DNA of 64,000 bases from Bradyrhizobium sp. SRL28. GTDB lineage: Bacteria > Pseudomonadota > Alphaproteobacteria > Rhizobiales > Xanthobacteraceae. A program made the position numbers and the translations under genes. The notes beneath the pieces were generated by a model. That model ran no database searches, was not told where the DNA came from, and saw nothing but the letters and a program-made list of their open reading frames with translations. The stretch lies in the NCBI RefSeq assembly GCF_018596315.1, contig NZ_JAHEAG010000012.1, positions 62,001 to 126,000 on the forward strand, read 5' to 3'. Every line of letters starts with the position of its first letter. The stretch's first letter is position 1. Of the stretch, positions 1 to 7,874 are shown piece by piece.

Positions 1-1083
1 CGCGCGGAATATTTCGGCTTCGACGGGCGGCTTGCGGGAGAACAGTTTTGACAGCACCGCGCTGGCGCCCTGGCGCGGATATTCCTTGACGAGCTTTTCG
101 ACGAGGAGGAGCGGCTTTGCACTGGCGTCACCCCCGGGCTTGACCCGGGGGTCCATCCCGGAAGAAGAGTCTTCCGAAGGTTGATGGATGGCCGGGCATA
201 GGCGAGCGGAAGCGACGCCGTCCTTCGGACGGCTATGCCCGGCCATGACAGGAGTACTCTCCTCCTCCGGCAACAGATCGCGCAATGAAACGCCAAGCCT
301 CGGCGTCGCACGCATCAGCTTCTTGGTATAGGCGTGTTCTGGCCTGGCAAAAATATCGGCAGACTTCGCGGTCTCCACCACCCGGCCCTTCTCCATGACC
401 ACCACGCGGTCGCAATAAGCGGCGGCAAGGCCGAGATCATGCGTGATCAGGATCGTCGACATGTGGCGACGCTTGGTCAGCTCCACGATCAAATCCATCA
501 CCGCCTTCTGCGTGGTGACGTCGAGCCCCGTCGTCGGCTCGTCTGCGATCAGGAGCTGCGGGTTACAGGCCAGGGCCAATGCGATTACGACACGCTGGCA
601 CATGCCGCCGGACAGTTCGAACGGATAGGCGTGATAGCGCTCGCGGGGACGGGCGATCTTGACCTGCTCCAGCGCCTCGATCGCCTTCTCGCCGCGGTCG
701 CTGGCCGCGCTCTGCACGTGCTGGCGCAGCACGTCCTCGATCTGGTCGCCCACTTTTCGGATCGGATTCAGTGCCGCGCGCGGATTCTGGAAAATCATCG
801 AGATTTCGCGGCCGCGGAGATCGCGCATCTCGTTTTCGCTCGCGGCCTTGACGTCGATGCCGGAAAACATCACCGAGCCCTCGGCGATCCTGCCGGCGCG
901 GTCGAGGATCCGCATCACGGCATAGGACGTCACCGACTTGCCGGAGCCGGACTCGCCGACGATGCCGAGCGTCTCGCCCTTGCCGACGGCGATGTTGACG
1001 TGCTGCACGGCTTTCACGATGCCGCGCCGCGTCGTGAATTCGACTGTGAGGTCGCTGACGTCGAGTAGAGGCTGTGCCGTCAT
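1..1083 (-). CDS. Fused double-ATPase ABC transporter subunit (DppD-DppF type), partial at left edge
   Basis: This is the energy-coupling protein of the peptide/opine-type importer encoded just upstream (1148-4702), acting at the inner face of the membrane. The frame is open from ATG at 1083 to base 1. The first ATPase domain is complete: Walker A GESGSGKS at residues 43-50, Q-loop Q99, signature LSGGM at 157-161, Walker B LLIADE at 177-182 and H-loop H215. A second, DppF-like domain begins near residue 324 (PLLLVEKLVKEYP) and is cut by the window edge. Residues about 278-321 between the domains are encoded by a dispersed palindromic repeat read in frame. Fusion of the two ATPases is known in this family; the repeat-encoded linker is the odd part. 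Confidence 0.88.
   Translation of the reverse strand, partial: MTAQPLLDVSDLTVEFTTRRGIVKAVQHVNIAVGKGETLGIVGESGSGKSVTSYAVMRILDRAGRIAEGSVMFSGIDVKAASENEMRDLRGREISMIFQNPRAALNPIRKVGDQIEDVLRQHVQSAASDRGEKAIEALEQVKIARPRERYHAYPFELSGGMCQRVVIALALACNPQLLIADEPTTGLDVTTQKAVMDLIVELTKRRHMSTILITHDLGLAAAYCDRVVVMEKGRVVETAKSADIFARPEHAYTKKLMRATPRLGVSLRDLLPEEESTPVMAGHSRPKDGVASARLCPAIHQPSEDSSSGMDPRVKPGGDASAKPLLLVEKLVKEYPRQGASAVLSKLFSRKPPVEAEIFRA
121..260. repeat. Dispersed palindromic repeat inside the ATPase fusion gene
   Basis: Two stem-forming blocks are visible: ACCCCCGGGCTTGACCCGGGGGT near 132-150, and GATGGCCGGGCATAG (186-200) pairing with CTATGCCCGGCCATGAC (about 234-249) across a short inner hairpin GTCCTTCGGAC. 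Such elements normally sit between genes. Here the frame stays open through it, adding roughly 44 Gly/Pro/Ser-rich residues between the ATPase domains. Confidence 0.75.
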
Positions 1084-1147
1084 GATGATCCCCGCAAGAA
1101 TCTCGAAAACAACCCCATGCAAAGTAGAACGGACGGCAACTTGCCCA

Positions 1148-2047
1148 TCACGTCCTCCGCTGCGGATCGACGATGTCGCGCAGGCCGTCACCGAGCAGAT
1201 TGAAGCAGAATACCGCGAGCATCAGGGCAAGGCCCGGGAACAGCGCGATCCACCATTCGCCTGAAACCATGAAGGTAGCGCCTTCCGCGACCATGATGCC
1301 CCATTCCGCCGTCGGCGGGCGCACGCCAAGCCCAATGAAGGAGAGGCCGGCGGCGTTGAGGATCGCATAGCCCATGGTCAGCGACATCTGCACGATCATG
1401 ATCGGCATGATGTTGGGCAGAATATGCACCAGGAGAATCCGCATTTCGCTGTTGCCGGACAGCCGCGCCGCCTGCACGAAGCCGGCATTGCGACGCACGT
1501 TCGCCTCGGCCCGCGCTACGCGCGCGTAAAGCGGAAAGTTCACGATCGCGGTCGCGATGATGATGTTCTGTACGGTATTGCCGAGCGCAGCCACAATGCC
1601 CATCGCCAGCACGAACAGCGGGAATGCCATGATGGTGTCCGCGATGCGGCCGACGATACGGTCGGTCCAGCCGCCGAAATAGCCGGCCGCGATGCCGGCA
1701 AGGCCGCCCATCAGGAACACCAGCGCCACGGAGGCGACCGCGATGAACGTATCGAGCCGCGTGGCAACGACAACGCGGCTGAAGATGTCCCGGCCCAACT
1801 GATCGGTGCCGAACCAGTGTGCGGCAGACGGCGGCTTCAGCGCCGCGGCGGTATCGCTGGCGAGCGGATCGTAGGGAACGATGTAGGGGCCGAAGATCGC
1901 GGCGAACAGGATGATGACCAGCAGGCCGAAGGCGAACGCCGTAACGCGGTTCTCGCCGAGCACATAGCTGACATGCTCGAACATCGCAGCCAGCCCCGAC
2001 GTACGCGCGGGAGCTGTGGGTTCAACGGCAGGCGCAACGCTACTCAT
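1148..2047 (-). CDS. Dipeptide/oligopeptide-type ABC transporter permease (DppC-like)
   Basis: An inner-membrane permease subunit of 299 residues. It has the DppC layout: a cytoplasmic N-terminal stretch, a first membrane helix (VTAFAFGLLVIILFAAIFG), the short conserved segment HWFGTDQLGRDIFSRV typical of DppC/OppC/NikC, then further helices and the EAA-loop region around GLSFIGLGVRPPTAEWG. Its start is 9 bp after the stop of the dppB-like gene, so the two are co-transcribed and probably translationally coupled. Family assignment is firm; the transported substrate (peptide, opine, nickel or other) cannot be told from sequence. Confidence 0.93.
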   Translation of the reverse strand: MSSVAPAVEPTAPARTSGLAAMFEHVSYVLGENRVTAFAFGLLVIILFAAIFGPYIVPYDPLASDTAAALKPPSAAHWFGTDQLGRDIFSRVVVATRLDTFIAVASVALVFLMGGLAGIAAGYFGGWTDRIVGRIADTIMAFPLFVLAMGIVAALGNTVQNIIIATAIVNFPLYARVARAEANVRRNAGFVQAARLSGNSEMRILLVHILPNIMPIMIVQMSLTMGYAILNAAGLSFIGLGVRPPTAEWGIMVAEGATFMVSGEWWIALFPGLALMLAVFCFNLLGDGLRDIVDPQRRT

Positions 2048-2056
2048 CTTCCAACC

Positions 2057-3070
2057 TCACCCTTCAAGCCGCACGCGCGGATCAATCACGCCATAGAGAA
2101 TGTCGATGATTAGGTTCAGCAGCACGTACATGACCGCCATGGTCAGCACGAAGCCTTGCACCGGCGCGAAGTCCGACGAGATCAGCGCTTCCACCGCGTA
2201 GGAGCCGATGCCGGGCCAGGCGAACACCTTTTCGACCAGCACATTGGCGCCCAGCAGGAACGAGAACACCATGCTGAGCGTGGTGATGACAGGCAGCATC
2301 GCGTTGCGAAACGCGTAGGTAACGATCACCGTCGACGGCGACAGCCCGCTGGCGCGCGCGGTGCGGACGAAGTCGGACGCCAGCACCGCCAGCATCGAGG
2401 CCCGCGTCATGCGCGCGATCGGCGCCAGCGAGAAGATCGCCAGCGTCGCCGCCGGCAGGATGAGCTGACTGAACGCAGAACGAAACGTTTCGAGATCGCG
2501 CGCGATCAGGGCGTCGATGAGATAGAGACCGGTCACGGTGGGCGGCGCGCTGTAGAACACATCGAGCCGGCCGAGCGGCGCCGGCGACCAGCCGAGTCTG
2601 AAATAGAACAGGTAGACCAGCACCAGGCCGGTAAAGAACACCGGCAGCGATACGCCGGCCGTCGTCGTGATGCGACAGAGATGGTCGATCCAGGAGCCCG
2701 GCCGGGTCGCCGCCAGCACGCCGAGCGGGATCGCAATCATGACCGAAACGACAAGGCCGAGCAGCGTCAGTTCGGCAGAGGCCGGCAGGCGATTGCGGAT
2801 TTCGGTGGCGACCGGCTGGCCCGTTGTCAGCGAGTTGCCGAAATCGCCATGCGCGAGATCGTTGGTGTAGCGGAAGAACTGCTCGATCAGCGGCTTGTCG
2901 AAGCCTAGTTTCTTGCGGATCTGCTCGATGGCTTCCTTGCTCGCCGCGGGCCCGGCGAAATAGGCCGCGGGGTCGCCGGGCAGCGCGCGCGTCAGGAGGA
3001 ACGTGACGATGACAACCCCGATCAGCGACGGGATCGCAAACATCAGCCGCTTGCCGATCATGGTCAGCAT
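2057..3070 (-). CDS. Dipeptide/oligopeptide-type ABC transporter permease (DppB-like)
   Basis: A 337-residue inner-membrane permease pairing with the DppC-like subunit. The N-terminus (MIGKRLMFAIPSLIGVVIVTFLLTRALPGDPA) is the standard DppB/OppB start, with the conserved LPGDP motif after the first helix. Multiple further helices follow, with the coupling loop ARASGLSPSTVIVTYAFRNA in the EAA position. It lies 12 bp downstream of the binding-protein gene and ends 9 bp before the DppC-like gene, giving a compact operon in the order binding protein, permease, permease, ATPase. Confidence 0.93.
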   Translation of the reverse strand: MLTMIGKRLMFAIPSLIGVVIVTFLLTRALPGDPAAYFAGPAASKEAIEQIRKKLGFDKPLIEQFFRYTNDLAHGDFGNSLTTGQPVATEIRNRLPASAELTLLGLVVSVMIAIPLGVLAATRPGSWIDHLCRITTTAGVSLPVFFTGLVLVYLFYFRLGWSPAPLGRLDVFYSAPPTVTGLYLIDALIARDLETFRSAFSQLILPAATLAIFSLAPIARMTRASMLAVLASDFVRTARASGLSPSTVIVTYAFRNAMLPVITTLSMVFSFLLGANVLVEKVFAWPGIGSYAVEALISSDFAPVQGFVLTMAVMYVLLNLIIDILYGVIDPRVRLEG

Positions 3071-3082
3071 GACGCTCGCCTC

Positions 3083-4702
3083 TTATGCCTTCACGAGCGC
3101 GCGATAATCCAAGCGACGGTGGAACCAATACTGATAGCCCGACACGTTCTTCTGCGTCGCGACGTTGACGTATGGCTGATACAGCGGGATGCGCGGGATG
3201 TCCTTGAAGGCGAGGTCGACGAAACCTTTTACGTCGGCGTCGTATTTGGCGGTGTTGCCGATCGCCGCGGCGTCGACGGCGCCGCCGATGAATTCGTCCA
3301 TCGCCTTCGACTGGTAGCTCATGGTGTTGAAGATCGAATTCTTGCCGTCGTAGCACCAGATGAAGAAGTACTCGGGATAATCGAGCCAACCGGAGAACAC
3401 GTTGGTGTAGAGCGGCAGCACCTTCTTGTTGAGCTCGGTGCGCCAGTTGGCGCCGGGGATCTTGTTGATGGTGGTCTTGATGCCGATCTGCGCGAGGCTC
3501 TCCTGCACCAGCACGCAGAGCGGTTCGTTGACGCCGGCAAAGCCGAGGTCGAACGACAGCGTGGTCTCGAAACCATTGGGATGGCCGGCCTCCGCCAGCA
3601 ATGCCTTGGCCCTGGCGATATCGGTGACGTATTTGGTCGCCTGCGGCCACGCCACCTCGGTTGCCTTGTCGGCAGCCGCGCCGAACATCGGCTTGGCCAG
3701 GCCAAACAGCACCGCATCCATGATCTTCTGGTAGGGGATCGCGCAAGCCACCGCCTCGCGAACCTTGGGGTTGTCGAACGGCGGGATCTTGACGTTCATG
3801 CCGATGTACTGGACGCCGTTGGAATACGGCACCGATACGATGTTGAGCTTGCCGCTGTCCTTCAGCTCGACGAAATCCTTGTTCGGCAGATCGTAGGAGA
3901 TATCGGCGTCGCCGCGTTCCAAGAGCGCGCGGCGGTTGCCGGCCTGCGGCACCATGCGCCAGATCACGCGCTTGACCTTCGGCAAGGGACCACCGGCCCA
4001 CGCGTCGTTGCGCTCCATGACGACTTCAGTGCCGGCGGTCCACTTCGTCACCTTGTAGGCGCCGGAGCCCGCGGTCTGCTGCTTGGTGTATTCGAGGCCC
4101 CAGGGATCCTTCTCGCTGGCGTTCTTCTTCACCAGTTCGGAATTGACGACGCAGGGCACGATCACCGCGAGGTCCGGAATGGTGAGGCGGTCCTTCTTGG
4201 CGAAATCGATCCGCACCGTGCTGTCGTCGACAATGACGAACTGCTCGGTCTTGGTCAGGGAGCCCGCGCCCATCTGGAACGTCGGAAAACCGCCGACGCT
4301 GACCGCGCGATCGAGCGACCACTTGACGTCCTTGGCCGTGACCGGGGCGCCGTCGTGGAATTTTGCGTTCTTCTTCAGCTTGAAGGTGACCGACATGTCG
4401 CCGACGTTCATGTCTTCGGCCAGTTCGGGCTTGAACTTGTCGCGGTCGTAATACGGCACGCCGCCGGGCCCGCTCTTCATCTCGTGGCTGATCAGGCGGT
4501 CGTAGCAATTCCACGACACCTCGTAGCCGGGCACGTTGGTGCCGACGCCGTGAATGTCGAGATTGTTGGGGCCGCTTTCCGAGACGATCAGCAGCGTCTC
4601 CGACCGCGCATCAGCCTTGGCTGCGGACCAGATCGCCGGCGCGGGCACCATCGCGCCCGCGGCAACTCCGGTGACCGATTTCAAAAAATCGCGACGCTTC
4701 AT
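3083..4702 (-). CDS. ABC transporter substrate-binding protein, SBP_bac_5 family (DppA/OppA-like)
   Basis: A 539-residue periplasmic solute receptor feeding the downstream DppBC-like permeases. The N-terminus MKRRDFLKSVTGVAAGAM carries a twin-arginine motif followed by a hydrophobic stretch and APA/AKA cleavage-like sites, so Tat export is likely. The body has family-5 features: a LAEDMNVGDMSVTFKLKKNAKFHDGAPVTAKDVKWSL segment near residues 115-155 and the usual length of about 500-540 residues. It is the first gene of the operon, and its start is fixed by the signal peptide. Substrate is unknown. Confidence 0.93.
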   Translation of the reverse strand: MKRRDFLKSVTGVAAGAMVPAPAIWSAAKADARSETLLIVSESGPNNLDIHGVGTNVPGYEVSWNCYDRLISHEMKSGPGGVPYYDRDKFKPELAEDMNVGDMSVTFKLKKNAKFHDGAPVTAKDVKWSLDRAVSVGGFPTFQMGAGSLTKTEQFVIVDDSTVRIDFAKKDRLTIPDLAVIVPCVVNSELVKKNASEKDPWGLEYTKQQTAGSGAYKVTKWTAGTEVVMERNDAWAGGPLPKVKRVIWRMVPQAGNRRALLERGDADISYDLPNKDFVELKDSGKLNIVSVPYSNGVQYIGMNVKIPPFDNPKVREAVACAIPYQKIMDAVLFGLAKPMFGAAADKATEVAWPQATKYVTDIARAKALLAEAGHPNGFETTLSFDLGFAGVNEPLCVLVQESLAQIGIKTTINKIPGANWRTELNKKVLPLYTNVFSGWLDYPEYFFIWCYDGKNSIFNTMSYQSKAMDEFIGGAVDAAAIGNTAKYDADVKGFVDLAFKDIPRIPLYQPYVNVATQKNVSGYQYWFHRRLDYRALVKA

Positions 4703-4875
4703 GGGTGATGCTCCAAACGTCAGAGGGAAAACGGCTTTGGAACTGGAATCGCAAGGTTTGTGCCAACCGTTAAGGAAGCGTTATCGCTGCACTAACCGAT
4801 TGATTTAGCTTACAAAGATATCCGCGGCGCGACACCGCATGCAGTGCGACATCCTGGCAGATTGCATACAAAGAG

Positions 4876-4898
4876 GCATATTTGCTCAATAAATATGC
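4876..4898. promoter_or_regulatory. Perfect 8-bp inverted repeat between the kinase gene and the transporter operon
   Basis: GCATATTT (4876-4883) and AAATATGC (4891-4898) form perfect arms around a 7-bp spacer. The site is 33 bp past the end of the APH-like gene and about 175 bp upstream of the binding-protein start, both on the minus strand. It could be a weak terminator for the kinase gene or an operator for the transporter operon. The AT-rich arms stand out from the local GC-rich DNA. Confidence 0.4.
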
Positions 4899-4931
4899 AG
4901 ATATTTTCAACGCTCTATTGCTGTGCGGCAC

Positions 4932-5885
4932 TCAGATGGGCCAAAGCAAATCCTGCAGCTCGAACAGGTCGCTCGCCTTCTCTTGCCAACCCTCGATGCA
5001 GATGTGCCTGACGGGATCGCTGGCACGATGCAGCAGCATCAGCGCCATCAGCCGCCGCTTCAGATCGGGCGTGATATCCGCGGCAGAGTACCCAAAACCC
5101 TCGAACAGGCTCCGCACCCGCCGCGGCATGCCGGCGGTCATGAAGGCGCTGGGACCCAGCAGGTCATATTCGCGCATGCCGGTCATCACGTCGCCGAAAT
5201 CGATCAGGCCTGCGAGCCGCCAACCCGAACCATCGCGGCTCAACAGGAAATTCTCCGGGATGTATTCGCCGGTCAGGGTCACCGGCGGCCCGTCCAGCGC
5301 CGTCAACGCGGCTGCGTCGCGCAGCAGGTCGTCCAGTCCGTCCAGAAATTTCTGCGGCAAACCGAGGCGCGTGTGCCGCGCGCGGCATCCCTCGATTTGC
5401 CGGCGCATGAAAGCGTTCCAGCCCGGCTCGATCGAGGCGAGCGGTCCGGCCGGAACACGCTGCACCTCGACAATGGTCTCGCCGATCTCGGCCAGCACGC
5501 GCTCCTTGTCAGCTTCCGGCAGCGACGGCCACGCGTCCGCGCCGAGAACGCCCGGCAGCCGCGTGATGACGAGATACGGCCATCCGTCGCGCTCCCCTTC
5601 GACGACGGTTTCGGGGATCGCGATACGAAGCTGCCCGCGAAGTTGGGCGAGCGAGCCACGTTCCGAGACGAACTGGGAACGAAGGAATGGTGGGAAGATC
5701 TTCAGGATGAGTATGTCGTCGAGCGCCATGACGAGATTGGTGCCGGTGGCGAAAACCTGCGGCGTGGTGCAGGCAAGGCCGTGGCTGCGGGCGATATCGT
5801 GTGCGATCGGCAGCCATTGCGCCGGATCGGCGCGCCAGATGCGGAAGGGCTCGTAGTCGGCGAAGCTCGGCAGCGATGCGGTCAT
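4932..5885 (-). CDS. Aminoglycoside/hygromycin phosphotransferase-like kinase
   Basis: A 317-residue cytoplasmic protein with an APH/choline-kinase-like fold. A phosphate-binding segment runs through ATGTNLVMALDDILILKIF, with K62 the likely ATP lysine. The catalytic loop reads LTGEYIPENFLL (204-215), and the metal-binding IDFGD is at 228-232. The loop aligns with HGDxxxxN of the family but has Glu (E207) where the catalytic Asp is usual, while N212 is kept. The natural substrate is unknown and drug resistance should not be assumed. It is a single gene, separated by a dispersed repeat from the upstream ugpB-like gene. Confidence 0.75.
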   Translation of the reverse strand: MTASLPSFADYEPFRIWRADPAQWLPIAHDIARSHGLACTTPQVFATGTNLVMALDDILILKIFPPFLRSQFVSERGSLAQLRGQLRIAIPETVVEGERDGWPYLVITRLPGVLGADAWPSLPEADKERVLAEIGETIVEVQRVPAGPLASIEPGWNAFMRRQIEGCRARHTRLGLPQKFLDGLDDLLRDAAALTALDGPPVTLTGEYIPENFLLSRDGSGWRLAGLIDFGDVMTGMREYDLLGPSAFMTAGMPRRVRSLFEGFGYSAADITPDLKRRLMALMLLHRASDPVRHICIEGWQEKASDLFELQDLLWPI

Positions 5886-5894
5886 GGTGACCTG

Positions 5895-6003
5895 TCATTA
5901 TTTATCGTCATTGCGAGCATGTAGCCCGGATGGAGCGCAAGCGAAATCCGGGGCCAGCGCTGCAGCTGAACCCCGGGTTACGCTGCGCTTCACCCGGGCT
6001 ACG
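5895..6003. repeat. Dispersed repeat of the GTAGCCCGGATGGAGC family
   Basis: Between the ugpB-like and kinase genes lies TAGCCCGGATGGAGCGCAAGCG... ending ...TTCACCCGGGCTACG, a long imperfect palindrome with CCCGG(A/G) cores at both ends. A fragment of the CGTCATTGCGAG family adjoins its left end. A second member of the GTAGCCCGGATG family occurs at 47350-47470. Confidence 0.7.
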
Positions 6004-6009
6004 TGACAA

Positions 6010-7332
6010 CTACCTATCCGGATTGGCCCGCTCGAACTGGCGCAGCAGGCGGTTGCCGCGCTCGGCGGCGACGTCGAGGGCTGTCTGCGCGGACTGCTTG
6101 CCGCTGAAAATATGCTCGAGTTCTTCATCGATCACGCCGCGGATCAGCACAAAGGACCCGAGCCGGATTCCCTTCGAATTCTCGGTCGGCGGCTTCAAGG
6201 TCAGCTGCTCGATACCGATCGCAGCACCAGGATTGCGATCGTAGAAGCCCTGCGCGCGGGAGAGATCGAAGGCGGCGCGGGTGATCGGCAGATAGCCCGT
6301 GTTCTGGTGCCAGGCGGCCTGAACTTCCGGCTTCGAGAGATAGGCGAAGAACCGCGCGACGCCGGCGTATTCGCCGCGCGGCCGGTCGCGCAGCACCCAT
6401 AGCGTGGCGCCGCCGATGATGGAGTTTTGCGGGGCGCCGGCGATTTCGGCCCGGTGCGGGATCATGCCGTAGCCAACCTCGAACTTCGAATTGGCCTTGA
6501 TGTCCGCACGCGTCCCGGAAGAGCCGATGAAGATGGCGCATTCGCCCTTCTGAAAGCGCGGCTCGGCCGACTGCCCGCGCCCGCTATAGTCGAAGACTTT
6601 CGTCGCCTGCCATTCCGCCAGTTGCGCGATGTGCCGCACCACGTCCGGATTGTTGAAGGTCAATTCCGCGTCGAGGCCGCTGAAGCCGTTGGCCCGGCTC
6701 GCCAGTGGCAGATTGTGGAACGCGGAAAAATTCTCGACATGGACCCAGGAAGGCCAGGATGTGGTGAGCCCGCAGGGCGAGCCAGCCGCGCGCAGGCGCT
6801 TCGCCGCAGCGCCGACCTCAACCCAGGTCTTCGGCGCTACCTCGGGGTCGAGCCCCGCGGCGCGGAACAGATCCCTGTTGTAGTAAAGGATCGGCGTCGA
6901 GACATTGAACGGAAACGACAGCATGTTGCCGGCGACATCGGAATAATAACCGGTCACGGCCGGCAGATACGCCTCAGGCGAAAACGGCTCCGACTGATCG
7001 CGCATCAATTCGAACACCGGATAGATCGCGCCCTTTGCCGCCATCATGGTGGCGGTCGCGATCTCGTTGACCTGAACGATGGCGGGCTGGCTTCGCGAAC
7101 GGAAGGCGAAGATCGCCGCCGTCACCGTCTCGGTGTAGTTGCCCTTGTATGTCGGCACGACCCGGTAGTCGGACTGCGACGCATTGAAATCGGTCGCCAG
7201 CTTTTCAAGCTGCTTGCCGAGCTCCCCCGACATCGCGTGCCACCACATGATCTCGGTGGCGGCCTGCGCCGGAGACGCAAGCGTCGTGGCGGCGAGTGCT
7301 GCGAATTGCAAGAATCTCAAGGCCAATTTCAC
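6010..7332 (-). CDS. ugpB: UgpB-like ABC transporter substrate-binding protein, orphan
   Basis: A 440-residue periplasmic binding protein closely resembling UgpB, the glycerol-3-phosphate receptor. A Sec signal peptide (to about residue 24, SPAQA) is followed by TEIMWWHAMSGELGKQLEKL, then the family segments SFPFNVSTPILYYNRD and TTSWPSWVHVENFSAFHN. The start is GTG at 7332. No ugpA, ugpE or ugpC lies beside it, so it cannot form a transporter alone from this locus. It is divergent from a two-component cluster, which suggests either service to a permease elsewhere or presentation of a ligand to the kinase. The ligand class is inferred from family only. Confidence 0.88.
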   Translation of the reverse strand: MKLALRFLQFAALAATTLASPAQAATEIMWWHAMSGELGKQLEKLATDFNASQSDYRVVPTYKGNYTETVTAAIFAFRSRSQPAIVQVNEIATATMMAAKGAIYPVFELMRDQSEPFSPEAYLPAVTGYYSDVAGNMLSFPFNVSTPILYYNRDLFRAAGLDPEVAPKTWVEVGAAAKRLRAAGSPCGLTTSWPSWVHVENFSAFHNLPLASRANGFSGLDAELTFNNPDVVRHIAQLAEWQATKVFDYSGRGQSAEPRFQKGECAIFIGSSGTRADIKANSKFEVGYGMIPHRAEIAGAPQNSIIGGATLWVLRDRPRGEYAGVARFFAYLSKPEVQAAWHQNTGYLPITRAAFDLSRAQGFYDRNPGAAIGIEQLTLKPPTENSKGIRLGSFVLIRGVIDEELEHIFSGKQSAQTALDVAAERGNRLLRQFERANPDR

Positions 7333-7583
7333 TGGTGATTTCCTGCTTTGCCGCGCTGGCGAAATATCTGCTCGCTACGTCCTCATAAATCCCTCAGGCT
7401 GTGGTTTCAATCCACCCGGCATCACCGCAGCGCACAACACAATCTAAGATTGCCGCAAGATTATGAGGATTACCCGCCGCATACCACCTGCCAGCCCAAC
7501 CACCAATAGCCAAACATCGGTAGATTCTGATAAAAATGCGTTGAACCTTTTCTCCCCCGCTGCAGACTTCATCTCTAAGGGGA
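7333..7583. promoter_or_regulatory. Divergent intergenic region between ugpB-like gene and phosphorelay operon
   Basis: This 251-bp gap must hold promoters for both directions. It is less GC-rich than the flanking genes near 7440-7560 (runs such as AAAAATGCG and AACCTTTT). I found no clear palindromic operator. An open frame continues from 7463 into the histidine kinase, but its N-terminal part has no protein-like composition and I do not include it in the gene. Confidence 0.4.
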
Positions 7584-7874
7584 TTGTCGCCTGTGTATCG
7601 CCGCGCCGACCTTTCGCGGACCTTCGTGCTTGTTGTCGCGCTGTTGCTTACGGCGGTCTCAACGGGTGCTTTTGCGCGCGAGTTTCGTATGCCCGATCCC
7701 CAAAACGAGAGGCATCTGATCGACACGTTCCAATCCGGCCGGTTCGGCGCGGAAAAGGAAGCCCTCGCACATATCAGGACCGGCGCGGCCGATCTCAACC
7801 GTACCAACGTTGCATTGATCGGAACGATGACGCGGGTATTGATCGGGCGCCTTCGCAGAGTGGAACTGACTTGA
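7584..7874 (+). pseudogene. Truncated DctP-like TRAP substrate-binding protein remnant
   Basis: A 96-codon frame from TTG 7584 (AAGGGG just upstream; GTG 7593 is an alternative). It encodes a signal peptide (LVVALLLTAVSTGAFA) and then REFRMPDPQNE, RFGAEKEALAHIRTGA and ADLNRTNVALIG. These resemble the start of DctP-family TRAP binding proteins, in which a mature N-terminus of the type FRxAD is followed later by QLGxEKE...GAIDMNRTNVAPIG. About 20 residues appear deleted between the two blocks, and the protein ends where a full DctP would have about 230 more residues. I infer a decayed receptor gene; a short functional peptide cannot be excluded. Its stop overlaps the kinase start. Confidence 0.55.

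Noticed and set aside
2082..4001. 639-codon open frame on the minus strand across the transporter operon
   Set aside because: It is Arg-rich and lies out of frame over the well-supported permease and binding-protein genes; it is a by-product of high GC codon use.
3119..4708. 529-codon open frame antisense to the binding-protein gene
   Set aside because: No family features, and the opposite strand encodes a clear SBP_bac_5 protein.
7463..7870. N-terminal extension of the histidine kinase frame
   Set aside because: It overlaps the DctP-like remnant in another frame and reads as low-complexity Arg/Ser sequence; the kinase is better started at TTG 7871.
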